DNA of 64,000 nucleotides from Bugulina stolonifera (GCA_935421135.1 OW285196.1:1178001-1242000); one strand, 5' to 3'; shown: positions 45,074 to 60,000, numbered from the stretch's first letter. A program made the numbers and translations. The notes: generated by a model not told the origin, from the sequence alone.

Positions 45074-48000
45074 CTGTAAAGTGTTATATAAATACTATAT
45101 AACTGCCTAGCATATACAATACAGGTACAAGTAGTAGTGTTAGTAAGTTACAGGGGAGATAACTGTTTATTAGACTTACTATTTTAAACAGAGTCTCAAC
45201 ATCTCTGTGACAGGAATGTTTGTAGAATGTGGCCACAAGTATTCTGATGAATGGTGAACCATGAGTAGTATATCTTAGAGAGCTGTAAGCTACAACACAT
45301 ACATATACAGAACGTGACGTAAATTAACATAAGTAAGGTCTTTGGTTTGTGTACTACAGCCATGGTCTGGTCTTTCACCAAGACAGAAGCAAAAGTAGTG
45401 GTCCTCTCTATTTATTCTGGAACAGAGCCAAGCTACTTACTCAATCACAAACAAATAATGTCTAAACCTGTCAAAATCTCTTCATTAAAACTATGACTGT
45501 ACTTACATTCACTACTGGATTTCATTATAATGAAGTCATCCGCATCAAATATGACTCGTTCATTTGATGTGACATCATCAGTTAGTGTAGGTGGAGGTGT
45601 GACATCATCAGTTGGTGTAGATGGGGGTGTGACATCATCAGTTGGTGTAGATGGAGGTGTGACATCATCAGTTGGTGGAGATGGGGGTGTGACATCATCA
45701 TTTAGTGTAGATGGGGGTGTGATATCATCAGTTGGTGTAGATGGGGGTGTGACATCATCAGTTGGTGTAGATGGGGGTGTGACATCATCAGTTGGTGTAG
45801 ATGGAGGTATGACATCATCAGTTGTTGTGGTGTCATTATTGGATTCATTACTCTGCGTGTTAGTTGATGGCGGTACGACATCTGTCTCTACTGATGAAGT
45901 CACTGAATGTTGTGTATCAGTTCTATCTTCACTCACTACTCCTCTGTCTACTTCAGCTAAAATAATATAATAATTATGTTGTTTATACATATTCACTAAC
46001 ACTGAGTAAAATGAAATCTGGAAAAGGGGTGGGACCTGAAGATATCCCACCATATGCCTGGAAGAGGGATAGTTCGTCTGGCCAAGCAAAATCCCAGGCC
46101 AATAACCCTGCTGGCCTAGGCTGGTCGGCCAACTTGTAATTTTTATTTGTAGTCGCGAAGACACTAGCAAGGGTGTGGAAATTATTGAGCCACACAATGA
46201 AAGTCTGGAAAAGAGTGCTTTCCCAATTTATAAATTGGGAAAGCACTCTTTTCCAGATTTTCATTGTGTGGCTCAATAGTTTGATATACGAATAAATTCC
46301 ACACCCTTGCTAGTGTCTTCGCGACTACAAATAAAATTTATAAATTTACAATTTATAAATTGGGAGAGGACAACTTATGACCAATAGCTTGTTAGTGCCC
46401 ATGTGTTGTCGGCAACCAGTAGTTTGGCTTCATACCAGAGCAAGGTACTACAGGCCCTTTGTTTGCACTGTGATCACTTATGGAGAAGTACAGGGAGTGA
46501 CAGAGAGAACTGTATCTAGTGTTCATAGATGTTGAGATGAATTATGGCATTGCTGCATGAGAGCCACTGAGATAGCTGAGCCTTATGTAAGAGCAGTGCA
46601 GGATTTGTATAAGGGGAGTATTACAGCAGTTAGAACAGCTGTAGGAATGACGGCTTCCTTTAATGTGGAAGTAGGTTTGCACCAAGGATGAGCATGAGTC
46701 TATTTCTATTACAGAGCAAAAGAGGGAAGAAATGGAGTGGACAATGCAGACAACGTAGTACATAGAACAACCAGAGAGGACATATAGATTAAAACTGAGA
46801 AGTGGAGGGAAGAGCTAGAGAAGAGAGTATATGGGAGTCGGAGTGCCTAAAGTATAAGGTTTCAAATACCTGGGTTGTCTACTACAAAGTGATGGGAAAT
46901 GTAACAGGGAAGTGAAGAAGAAAGTGCAAGCCGGGTGGAAATCTTGGAGGAAACTCTCAAGAGTGTTGAGTGATAGAAGGATAGCTCGGAACCCAAGGGA
47001 AAGATTTACCAAATTGCTGTGAGACCAGCTATGATATGTGGGCTAGAAGCACTAGCAACCACCAAGAGGTATGTAGAGGAGTTGGAAACAACAGAAATGA
47101 GTATGCTACGCTTTGGACTGGGAGTAACGTGATTGGACAGAATCAGATAAATGAAAGAATAACAGGAACGGCTCACATTACGGTGGTTTGGTCATGTGTT
47201 GAGGAAAGAGAAGAATCATCTAAGAAAGAAAATGCTTGAATTTGAAATATTAGGAAGAAGACGCAGGGGTAGACCGGGGAGAAGGCATCTAGATGTAATC
47301 ACAGAGGACATGAAAACAACAGGAGTGACCATGGAACTGGCAGAAGATAGAATTGAATGGAGAGAGAAAGCAGGAAGGTATACAAGATGTAGTATATATA
47401 GTGTGATGTCTGACAGACAGGTAGGAGTTGTATTACCTTGTACTAGTACAATGTACATACTAGACACCAAGTAAGCCAGTATAAGTACACATGTACTTAC
47501 TCCCAGAGCAGGCCTGAACTATTATCAGCTTTGGTTTTCCTTTCATTGCAGGGAAGTTGGAAGCAGTGAGAAGGTTTTGTATAGTAGAGAGGGGTAAGTA
47601 GACGTTGTCAGAACAGAGGATTTGGTCATTTGAAGTACCATGACTCATCAGGATTAGTATGAACATTGAATATCTGCAGTGAACAGGTAGAGTTGTCTCC
47701 TCCTTGATTAAACTCAGCATTTCCTACAATATACAAGTACACTATAATTATAGTAATATATGGTAATAACTATACACTGTATAGTAGTGTACTGGGAGTA
47801 TATCAGATTCTCACCTCTGACGGCAGATCTGTGACATCAACCTCTTCACCCACCATCTCAAATTTCATGTGTTCAAACAACCTCTTCAGATTATCAAAGT
47901 CTACACTGGCACCCGGTCTTCTATGACGAGGACAGTCAGTAAACAGCTGATTGTTTATTATGAGGAATCTACCTCTAACTCCGTCTCTCATAGGATACAC

Positions 48001-51000
48001 CTACAGATATTCACCAGAGGATAAGAGTATAGAATATTATGTATTAGTAGATGTACAGACAGTAGCAGATAACTCCTAATAAATACATAGTGCTGGTACC
48101 TTAGTGGTATTTAGATAGAGACTCCTAACTGACTGTCTAGTGCAGGGTTTAAGGTCCAGAGTTATACAGACATTGTCTTCTCTCTCCAGATCTACATATC
48201 CTTCCTCCTCTATGTCAGATAAATCACTCTCTACCTCCGTCTGTGGTGCAGAGGTCTGTGGGAGAGTAGTATTATCTGGTGCAGAGGTCTGTGGGAGAGT
48301 AGCACCATCTGGTGCAGAGGTCTGTGGGAGAGTAGTACTATCTGGTGTGGAGGTCTGTGGGAGAGTGGTACCATCTGGTGCAGAGGTCTGTGAGAGAGTA
48401 GTACCATCTGGTGTAGACATCTGTGGGAGAATAGCAGCATCTGGTGTAAAGGTCTGTGGGAGAGGAGTACCATCTGGTGTAGAGGTCAGTGGGAGGTCTA
48501 CCTTGAGGTCTACAAACAATGTCCAGAACTGAAGGTTAGTTTCAATCGACTAATAGAATAGCTGCAGGTAACATCTGAGCACATGAATTAGTCTACTGGT
48601 CTATATAGATAAATGTAAACTATAAGTCTACTTTATAGAACAAACTACCTCCAGCTGGAGAGAGTGGTAGACGCTGTTGTTCCAGTTGACGTAGATACTT
48701 CTCTAGTTTGACTTTCTCTCTCTTTGTTAAATGGTAACCTGAATAAGACAAACTGTTACGGTAGTTCACCTTAATATGTATATAATATAGTATAATACTT
48801 CTACTGCAAAGTACTTGTGTTTATGAACATCCAAAGAGTTTGTTTTTATACAGTAAGTGGAGTCCCATACACAGTTGGTACAAAATGCAGGTACAGCTCT
48901 CTTGATTAACTTCCTGTTTGGAAAGATAAGCTGTCTACTAAGCTAGGACAGCAGAAATGGAAAGAAAGGTGAATCACTAAAACAACAGGATGCCGGGCCA
49001 GGCTTGAACATAAATAACATGTCATCCCTATTCTTACTCACACCTGTCTATTTAAACACATACATAACTTACATGGAAATCTGAGAGGTTTGGGGACAGT
49101 GAGTTGTCTTCTCTCTGTTGACTCATCATTATCACAGGCTACAGGTTCCACCCCAGAGAATGTGGTGACAGAAGGTAGACCATCTCTGGACAGATGTTGG
49201 TGGAAACATCTGAACCAACTTGGGTTGATGGTTGTATCTGGGTGGTCTACGTTCAGGAACAGACAGTGGGAGCAGTAGAAGGAGAGTACAGGACGTGCTG
49301 CTTTCCATACCCTCGTTGCGTTGGTTACAATATGCTGTGCGAGTCCTAGCAGACGTTTCCAAGAGGGACCTAGCTGCTCCACACAAGTTGATACTTGTAG
49401 GGTGACTCTACTGTTGCTATAGTCATGTATCAGGTAGGTGGAGGTGGAACCGTATAGGATAGTAGCTCCGTTAGCAGCAACCTTCACTGTGCTAGTGTCA
49501 TCGGACAGGACGTTCAGAGCTACAACGGTCATGAGTCTGTATACGTATTCTGGCACAGTGAGTCCATTAAACAGGATGTCGAGTCTCAGCTGCAGGTAGC
49601 CATCAGAAAGCCAGGCTCTGTCCATGTATTTGGTGGAGAAGTAAGGAATGATGTAGCCATCACCCTGTGACTGTTTCACTGGGCCATGGATGATGTGGAA
49701 TGATTGTAGAAGCTCTACAGCTACATCTTCAGGGAACTCGGATTCAGTTTCCAGCAGGTGGGAGAGAACAGCCTCATCTAGAATACCACTCAACATGAAC
49801 CTCTTCACCAGCTTCTCAAACAGCTGTTTCTCTATCACCCGGTCCTTGTGTTCAAACGCTGTGACACTCTCGAGTCTTTCTTTCCACTTGACGTCTGCAT
49901 GGTGATGAAACAAGATGGCAATCATGTCTGTAATCTTTGACACCTGATGGAATAGATAGTCTTTGAGGGCTGGTTTATCTGTAAACCTGAGAACTGTGCC
50001 GGAGTTATGAAGATATTGTAGAATCACCTCACAATCATCACCAGGGAACTCTTTCTTCACATCTGATACGAGTAGATAAGGTTTGCTAGTCTGCTGCTCT
50101 ACGTACGTACTTACACGCTGCCAGTTCCTCGGTAGAGTTACTGTGAACCTGACACTACGTGACTCTAAGCATTTCTTCAGACTTTCTATCCTAGCATCAC
50201 TCTCCTTGTCATCAAACACAAATATGTCTTCTCGAGCAATCACGGGTATTTTGGTATCTGAGAGATGTTCCACACTAGATATCCCTCCATCTACCCCAGC
50301 CAGCCTCCTCTCCTCCTGTAACAGCTCCCTCCGAATATCCTCGGTCAACTTGAGAATGTTCTCTACAGACTCACCAAACTTCTGCTTGGTCAGCCTATCC
50401 TGGTGCGTAAGAACGAGGATCGGAGCACCTAAGCGAGGACATGCCAGGTAGAAATGAGACAGCCAATCAAAGCAGAGACGTCTTGTAGCCTCCTTGGGCC
50501 CTCTACGAGTGGACAGGTCCACATATTCCTCCAAGTTGACTACAATGACGGGAATACACTGCTCTTTCGTGGCTAGTTGATAAGCTATGTGATAGATTTC
50601 GTGACCCGCAAAATCTACAAACTTCAAAACCAAGTCCGATAGTTGCAAGCTCTCTGTCTTGAAAACCTGAGTGGCTTCATCTGCAGCGGAATTGTCTTCT
50701 CTAAATGTCAAACAACGCTTTCCATATTTAAGACTCCGTATGAGGCTGGTTTTTCCTGCCTTGAGCTTACCCATAACAGCTACAGTGACTGCAGTCACCC
50801 GAGTCCCAGTTTGAGCGAGTAGATCCTTAAAGTATGTTTGTATAGCGGATATACCTTGTTCACACACGGCATATGGAGGGGATACTAGACTCTTACACCC
50901 ACTACAGTCTATCACTCCCAACTTACTTAGATTTAGTACGTCATTGTGTATTGTTTGTAGGTGTTTGTTGTTGCTTATATTTAGTGTCTGGAGATTAGAC

Positions 51001-54000
51001 AGCTGGTATACGACTGTGGGGAGTTCTGTAAACTTGTTGAAAGACGAACCATAGCTGGAGTTGGAGATATCCAATGTGTGTAGGTTGGTCAGCTGACACA
51101 GACTAAAACAACGCATACATGCACATTAGTACATGGTACATGTAACATTCAAGTAACTAATAGTATACACTGGTACTCTATCACATAATATTACATGGTA
51201 ACAGTCAAGTAACTAATAGTATATACTGGTACTCTATCACATACTATTACATGGTAACAGTCAAGTAACTAATAGTATACACCATAGAGGTAACACCCCA
51301 TAGAGCAGGAACTTAAAAATTTTCCGCTATTGAACGCCGATTGGCCACTTGATGCCAGTTTTCTCCACGAGCGGCCATGATGCGATGGGGATTTCGTCCG
51401 TTTGTTTACATTAGTTACCATTACAATTATATATAAAACATAAAATTTTTCAACGCTGTTATTTACAGATACTATTTGTGTAAAATGTTTTGAATTTATA
51501 TCTAAACTGTTTAATAATATCTCTGCTTTGTCACAATAATAGTGATTTTAAAAATCTCTTTGTAAAATAGGACTTTAAAGAAAAATAAGAATGGATGTTT
51601 ACTCGACCAAATAATACTAGTAACCGACTAGCACGGCAGCGTATATCGGTAGAAAGTCTGTGAATGCGTTGATTGGTCAACCAAAACAAAACCGCATGTT
51701 ATTGGGTATTAAAATTTCTAATCGCTAACATGATAGGCTTATTGTACAGAATTATCTACCCATAAAGGACTTTCGATAGCACGTGAACAATTCTCTGTTC
51801 ATTTCAAAAAATGAGCGTGGAGCTAGTTGTACTAGTGGCATTCCTGGAACAATAATTATACAATCTGACAATCTCATATAGTTAACATTGGTGTGATTGC
51901 AAGAGTGTACTTTGGGTTTCTTTGGACTAACAGTGTGGTTAGTAGGAATACAGTACGGTTGTTGTGAGTTAGAACTGGAAAGACAATGAAATAAATTCAA
52001 TTGTTATTTATTCTTATTGTAGAATTATTATTATATTATTGTTGTAAAATTAAAAAATTACTCAATAGTAAAATTAAATAATATAATAAGTTATAGCAAG
52101 TATAATATTGTTTAAAATTAATAAGCACATTCATTTATCCAGTAATAGTAGAATCTCTCGGTACTGTTATTGATTGATTGAGGCTGAGTTAAATTAACTT
52201 TGCTCACTGTCACTGCTGTACCTATAGTTATTAATTATAGTAATGGTAATAGGCTACTACTACGTTGTAAATACAGTAATACTATCAGGTGAAGTTGTGA
52301 TCGCGACTCACTAGCAATTTATTACAATAGTCACAGATCACAATCACTCACTCATTAGATCAGTGACTACACTATACCTACTAACTATTATTTTATTAAT
52401 TCAGGTGATTTCCATAGACTATCTATCAACATGAACATGTTTATCATTGAATTGATTATATTTATATAATTATTTTATAATATTAATATTTGTGATTGTA
52501 AATTAATTTTTTTGTAATAATAATTATAATTAATATAATAGGCTATAAATATAATAGACCTATTATGATTATAATTATTGAATGTTAGTATAGGCTAACT
52601 TTATATTGCTAGGAAATTTATTTAAGAAATCTATAAACTATCAATGACTTTGTTTCACAGATGTGAACTTTCCTTTGTCCATTCCTGTCTAGAGTTTGAT
52701 TCCGAGGCTTTGTAGTATCTAATTGCCTAGCACAGTTAGTAGCCTAAATACATTATAATCAAAGATCTACACCAGCTTAGCATAATCTTAGAATGGTTTC
52801 AAGCTAAACTATAACTTAAAGGAAAGATGATGTGGAAGGAAAAATCTAAATTTATTAGGGCTGTTAATTAGTCATTAAACATTATAATGTAGAGCGTTGA
52901 ATAGTCTTATGCAAGTTTATAGGCCTACGTCATTTATTTAATTTCTTGGTAACAGTTTGTTTAACCAAAACTTACCTAGCCTTTCTACCTACAATAGAAT
53001 AGGTGCAGGTTGAGTTGTAACATTGATTTGTTATTTATAGGTTGGAGATTAAAGTGAAATCTGGATACCACGATGCACATCGCCACAACTCTATGTGCGG
53101 TGCTCATCCATCATACCCATCAAGTACTGTAGGTTATGTTTATGAACTCTTTTCCTGGGACTCGTGCACACACAAACTGTAGCAACTGCTTCCCAATTAG
53201 AAATGGGTTTCACGATTAAAGTGAGATGCTTGATTTAATTAAGGCTTGTTGTTTTATATATATGTGTGAGAAGGTACTTGGTAGATTTCTGTCGTCTATT
53301 ATAGAGCTGTGATGAATTTAATTCACAGGTAACATCCAGAGTGATCAACTATATCAACATATATGTCTTATCGAAATCGTACTTTATTTTACTCTGATAT
53401 AATGTGATGCCAATTTGGCAAGAATTATGTAACTACTAATGGCTGTACTATTATGGTAGGACAGTAGGCATTGAACATGTTTCGTTACTGCTTTATTATT
53501 TGGATCTAATACCTCTTATATGTCTGTAAACTATTTATCTGTGGTAAGCGTGAAGCATTTATTTATCTGGTATCAATTTCCTAATATAGGTCTACTAGAC
53601 AGAATATTGATGTGTTGTGCTGATGCTGTGAATTTTGAAGAGCTGGCTGACCTTATTCCTAAGAATGGCGAGGAGCGACTTCTGAATATTGAATAAGAGT
53701 TCTTATGCTATTTTTATTCAGTAAATATTTAAAATAGATTTGGTCAAAAGAGTGGCATTTATACTCCATGTTATGAATTGGTTTTGTTTGTCTACATAAA
53801 TGTTTTTATTTGTAATATGCAACTTCTGCAAATCTGTTCTACATATAGAAATACACCTATTAATACTTATACTCTATCAATCATTTTATACCAGGGTAAA
53901 CCATAGGACGTAGGACAATTAACAACTACAGTAGCTTTAGCTGTATTGTAATTTGAGGTAAAAGTAAAGTAATCTTGCCTACTGAAAGTCAAAATAACTA

Positions 54001-57000
54001 GAACTAGGAGCTGGGTAATAATAATTTTGTGATGTACTTATATACTAGTATACAATATTTGCAATTACCATGCAGTTACTATCAAAGTTACAAAATATAA
54101 TAAATACAATAATTATGTTGGTCTGAAATAATTGGAAAATATGTGTGCAACAGAAAATTTCAGATTATTGGTAGCAAAGAACAAATTTTGACTACTAACT
54201 AAATGACTAACTAATCATAGCAGCGCATAGGTAACTAATGTAAACAAACGGTAACTACCCCAACACATCATGGCCGCTAGGGATGAAAAGTGGCATCACA
54301 AAATTTACCGGAGTTCCTGCTCTAGGGGAGATAACTCTATGGTATACACTGGTACTCTATCACATACTATTACATGGTAACAGTCAAGTAACTAATAGTA
54401 TATACACTGGTACTCTATCACATACTATTACATGGTAACAGTCAAGTAACTAATAGTATACACTGCTACTCTATTACATACTATTAGTAGTATACACTGG
54501 TACTCTATCACATACTATTACATGGTAACAGTCAAGTAACTAATAGTATACACTGGTACTCTATCACATACTATTACATGGTAACAGTCAAGTAACTAAT
54601 AGTATATACTGGTACTCTATCACATACTATTACATGGTAACAGTCAAGTAACTAATAGTATACACTGGTACTCTATCACATACTATTACATGGTAACAGT
54701 CAAGTAACTAATAGTACACACTGGTACTCTATCACATACTATTACATGGTAACAGTCAAGTAACTAATAGCATACACTGGTACTCTATCACATACTATTA
54801 CATGGTAACAGTCAAATAACTAATAGTATACACTGGTACTCTATCACATACTATTACATGGTAACAGTCACGTAACTAATAGTATACACTGGTACTCTAT
54901 CACATACTATTACATGGTAACGGTCAAGTAACTAATAGTATACACTGGTACTCTATCACATACTATTACATGGTAACAGTCAAGTAACTAATAGTACACA
55001 CTGGTACTCTATCACATACTATTACATGGTAACAGTCAAGTAACTAATAGTATACACTGGTACTCTATCACATACTACTACATGGTAACAGTCAAGTAAC
55101 TAATAGTATACACTGGTACTCCACATACTGTCCAATTCAAAGAATACAAGGTAGACTGTCTAAAGGTATTGATATACAGTAGATATAAATAGTACTATGG
55201 GAGTAGAATATAAATATATACTATAATCTATATCAATGTTACTAATATTAGCCTTGTCTAACAACAGTAGTGGATACAAGTCATATACATGTACTATAGA
55301 CAGTTATTACATCATGATAATAACAAATATACTGATAAATCTACACCAATAGACTGGGTGATACTGTAGTATTGGTACCTTACATTCTCTGATGTGGAAA
55401 ATCAAATGATTTCAGTTAATATTGTATGTGTGTCTGGGACAGTAGAGGTACTTATTCTGCTACAGGACTGTCCTAAACCAAGTGGAACACTAACTACACT
55501 AACACTATATACATGTACATATAATACACTCACCTCTGTGGGAGGTCTGTCAGTTGACACCCCCACAGATGTAACTCAGTTAGTGACCTCAGTCTACACA
55601 CTACATCAGGTAATCCTCTGGAGAAGTTGTTATTCCCCATATCCAGTACTTGTAGCTGTTGGAGAGACTCCATACTATATAATATAATAATTATACATGT
55701 AATTATTATTTCACAGAGTTGATCTCAATAATAAGTAGAGCTGTTAGTGACAATCTAAACATGATAATAACAAACATTCTGCTAAATCTACACCAATAGA
55801 CTGGGTGATACTGTAGTATTGGTACTCAGTATATCATAGCCTTAGTACCATGATTATACTGTCCAATTCACAGAATACAAGGTAGACAGTCTAAAGGTAC
55901 TGATATACAGTAGATATAAATATTACTATGGGAGTAGAATATAAATATACTATAATCTATATCAATGTTACTAATATTAGCCTTGTCTAACAACAGTAAT
56001 GGATACAAGTCATATATATGTACTATAGACAGTTATTATATCATGACAATAACAAATATACTGATAAATCTACACCAATAGACTGGATGATACTGTAGTA
56101 TTGGTACCTTACCTTCTCTGATGTGGAAAATCAAATGATTTCAGTTAATATTGTATGTGTGTCTGGGACAGTAGAGGTACTTATTCTACTACAGGATTGT
56201 CCTAAACCAAGTGGAACACTAATAGTCCATCAGCCAACCATCAAAAAGTGGCTTAGTTTTTGAAGTTCGCTCCTGACCTCTCCAATCTACACAAATTTTT
56301 GGCTCCAAAGTAAACAGAACCTGAATTTTATGATTCTGGAAACTAACTCTCTGAAATATGTTGACGGAGACCTCAAATTTTAGGTCAAAGTTCACCCCCT
56401 CAGCAAAAATTGCCAATATTTGCCATTTTTTGTGGTTTGCAAACCTTCTGACACAAAATCCATAATGCATGAGCTCTTCATATTTCAACATAATGTTACT
56501 ACAAGCAGTCTAGTGGTCTGTGTCAAAATTCATAAGTGTCAGTTCAAAGGTCTTATAATTACAGGGAAAATTCCTTCGTTACAGAGGGGATAATTCCCTG
56601 TAATAGAAAACCTTCTGGCACCAAATCCATAACACATAGGCTCTTCATATTCAACTATGATGCTACCACAAGCAGTCTAGTGCTCCATGTCAAATTTCAT
56701 GAGTGTCAGTCCAAAAGCTCTATGATTAAAAGATAAATCATTTCGTTACGGAGGGGGATAATTCCTAATAACAGCAAATCATTGAAATTTCCACAAACTG
56801 CAGAGATTTTTGGTGTTATCGTAAACAAGGCCTCAATCTCATGATTCCAGAATAGTTTGACAATGACTTTCTTCCTATTTAAGGATGGTGTTACTACATT
56901 TAGTGCAATACCCTGTGCATAATAACATGACAACCTGTGCAGACTTTCTACGGAGAGCAACATCTCTTTTGTCACAGAGGAAATAACACGTAAAATAATC

Positions 57001-60000
57001 ATTCATGAAATTTTTAGAATGTTATAAACATTTACTGTTACACAGGTGACCTTCCAAGTATACTCTAGTGCTGTTCTACTGTATCTACTTGAGAACTTAT
57101 AAGCCATCAGTGTATCTTGTAGTGTAGTTTCAGCATCAGCCCAGCGATTGTAAGATAATATTGATGTACTTTATTACAATTAAAGATACAGGTTAGGTAG
57201 TATATTATATTCAGTGACAAAGCATACAATATATGCAATAACCCATGACATAATGACTTCTTGCAGGGACAATAAGAACTAGAGTTAATAGACTCAAGTT
57301 GGAAGCAAAATGTGCTGTAATATGAAACTAAAAAATTTATTATAATTTGATTCCGTAAGATACAGGTAACCATTCAGGTAACCATAGGATACAGGTAACC
57401 ATTCAGGTAACCATACAGGTAACCATACAAGTAACCATACAGGTAACCATACAAGTAACCATACAGGTAACCATACAGGTAACCATACAGGTAACCGTAA
57501 CACAAGCACAAAACATGACATGCATATAAATTTAAAATTAGAATTTAGGCTAAACTTACAATTAATATACAGGCATACAAGTACCTATATGTCATCTGGT
57601 ACTGTGTACTTGCATGTTATTGGTCTTCTTACAGGAGCAACAGACAGTATGTAACATGTTAGGATAAAGAGTTTCACCACTAAATAACTTTGTAGGTAAG
57701 ATCTACATCATTCTCTCATCCATAGTTAACAGGGCTCAGTTTATGGACTCTTGTCATCATCACCATCGGTGGTACTGTATGCTGCTGAGGTTGATCGTGA
57801 TTCAGTTGAGGTAGTAACACAACACCATTGTTTCTAGCCAGTCCGTCCTAGCAAAAGACAAAAATACACAAACTCATTTTTTTAAAAAGATGTTTCCAAG
57901 GATATGAATTGCTAAACAACAAATTATATCTGTTTTTACCCTTCATAATGTAAGCGCATGTACGCGTGCTTGTAATTCATGTTTGAACATGTTTGAACAT
58001 AACGGAGAAAAATGAAGAGTTCTGCTTCAAGGAATTCTTACATGTACAATGTACATGTTCTTACATGTACAATGTACATGTATATAAAACTCACCGACTT
58101 GCATGACCAGCCCCTAGCAGCTCTCACTGCCAGGTGCCAGTGCTGGCCAACTCCCTGTGAGAAAGGCCCAGATAACATGGCCTTTTCTTTGTGCAGGGGT
58201 AGAGGAGTTGCCTTGAAGCCATGACCCCAAGGACTTTAATATGTGGCACAGGAGCAATTGTGGCTGGATGCTCTTCCTAACACCACCGTGACCGGGGTTT
58301 GAACCTGGAACCTTCAGCATGAAAGCTCAGCATCCTAACCCCTAAGCCACGGCTGCTCCCTTACAATGTACATGCATATGTCATCCATCAAAGATATTTT
58401 ATGATATCCAATCAACACACATCTAGCCCCTTACATCAGCAGTATGAACATACTTACTAAGGCAGGTCTGTCAGCAGACTTGCTGTGCATATCTTGTAAC
58501 GCTGGTATGGATACAGACGCCTTATCACTCACCAATCACATCTTCACGGTCACTTTTCAGCAATGCAACTTGCACCTAAAACAGCAAAGGCTTTACAACT
58601 GTAGGTAATGAAATATAAATGTACTGGTCCAGAAACAAAGAATTATTCTAGGGTGTAGGTGGTAAAATATTAGTAGAAGAATAATAGGAGTGGAAGGGCT
58701 GTGTGCATGTGAAATAACAGAAGGGCAAACATAATTGCAGTCTTCACAGTGAGATTAATGCCACAGTTTTAATGCTGGTATCCTCCTGAAAATATCTTGT
58801 ACATGTAAATATGGAACATAACGACAACCTCGATTGAACTACTTGAACATTACGCTTAATTATATACATTGAAATCAAAATGAAATTGAATTTTATATTG
58901 CATTGCTAGGCAAAATGTACACGTAGGCTACTATAGCAGTCTTGCTACAGTATAACGTATAATAACAGAGCAACACAATACAAGACTACAAATAGTATAA
59001 TTTTGTATACACTGGATCTTTCTATAATCATAATAAATAATTATAGGCTACATGTGTATTTAAAACTACATTTATTTTATAAATTTCTTGTGGATCAAGA
59101 TCATGCAAAAACATTTTGCTGATTGCGATCATTCTTATCACATTTAATTACATTATTATAAAAATAATATATTGAGTAATTATAAATAATAGATTTGTGA
59201 CGCGTTATGAGCATAATTCACATGGTAATGGAATAAGCAATAAGACTTTCATAAAATAATGATTATTATTAATTATAATTATGGATAAATCCATGTTTAC
59301 ATTAAAAAATAATTGCTATAAATTTTAATATATAAATAAGTAAACTGAAATTCTTATCCACGTCACAAAATCAAGAAAATTAAGTTCAAATTTTTCAACC
59401 AACTAGCTACTATATCTGTTGAATATAAACTTTCTACTAGTCAGTCACATACCTTTTCCAGAGAAACTGATGCCATATTTAGTCTTTGGTTTCTAGTGAT
59501 TCTCATGATAGACCTATATTATGTGCTGTAAACCCTAGAGTGAGTTAACTCTCAGTTCAAACTCCTTGTCTTATGTCTAGCTGTTTCCATTCTTCAATGA
59601 ATGTCTATGTCAATATTTATTTAGAGAACAGTTTGTCAGAGCTGCAGAACTTCTTGTACTGTCATTCTTTGGATGCTCCATTTAACTTTCAAGATAACCA
59701 ATATGGAGAACTGAATGAATTTATCATTAAACATCTGCTACAAAAGTTACCAAATCTAGTATCCACTATCTATCTTTGTTGCTACTACACTTTCTTAGAT
59801 GACAGGAAATGCATGCAACTGACCAATGAAAGTTGGCGTAGGGGGATTCTAATAATTTCCAACAGCGAGTAAGGAGCAGACAACTCTAATTTTAAAAATT
59901 TCGAAAAAATTAAATTTCCACTCTTTTGTCAAGTGATTTCGAGGGGTTAGTAAGTGGATTTGAACTTCCCATATTTTAATCTATCTGTATACAAAAAATT

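Noticed and set aside
45501..45506. Strong GTAAGT donor at the end of exon 11
   Set aside because: Its phase leads to a stop in exon 12 with either acceptor; the donor four bases on (GTACAG) restores the caspase frame with correct spacing.
45530..45970. Plus-strand 146-aa frame opposite the caspase linker
   Set aside because: Shadow of the coding 30-bp repeat; the minus strand has the splice-consistent frame.
48510..48528. Acceptor at 48529 for exon 8
   Set aside because: Out of phase with the exon 7 donor; the acceptor at 48510 fits.
48140..48532. Plus-strand 130-aa and minus 80-aa frames over the 33-bp repeats
   Set aside because: Shadow frames of exon 8; only one minus frame joins both neighbours in phase.
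49038..51116. Stand-alone 692-aa Roco protein starting at the ATG at 51116
   Set aside because: That ATG and the next four codons lie in the intron/acceptor, and LRR exons upstream join in phase; the 3' end has a good donor before the stop.
55394..55534. A second exon in each LRR unit after the acceptor-like CACTTGGTTTAG
   Set aside because: All frames hit stops in all three units; the 141-bp exons join each other in phase without it.
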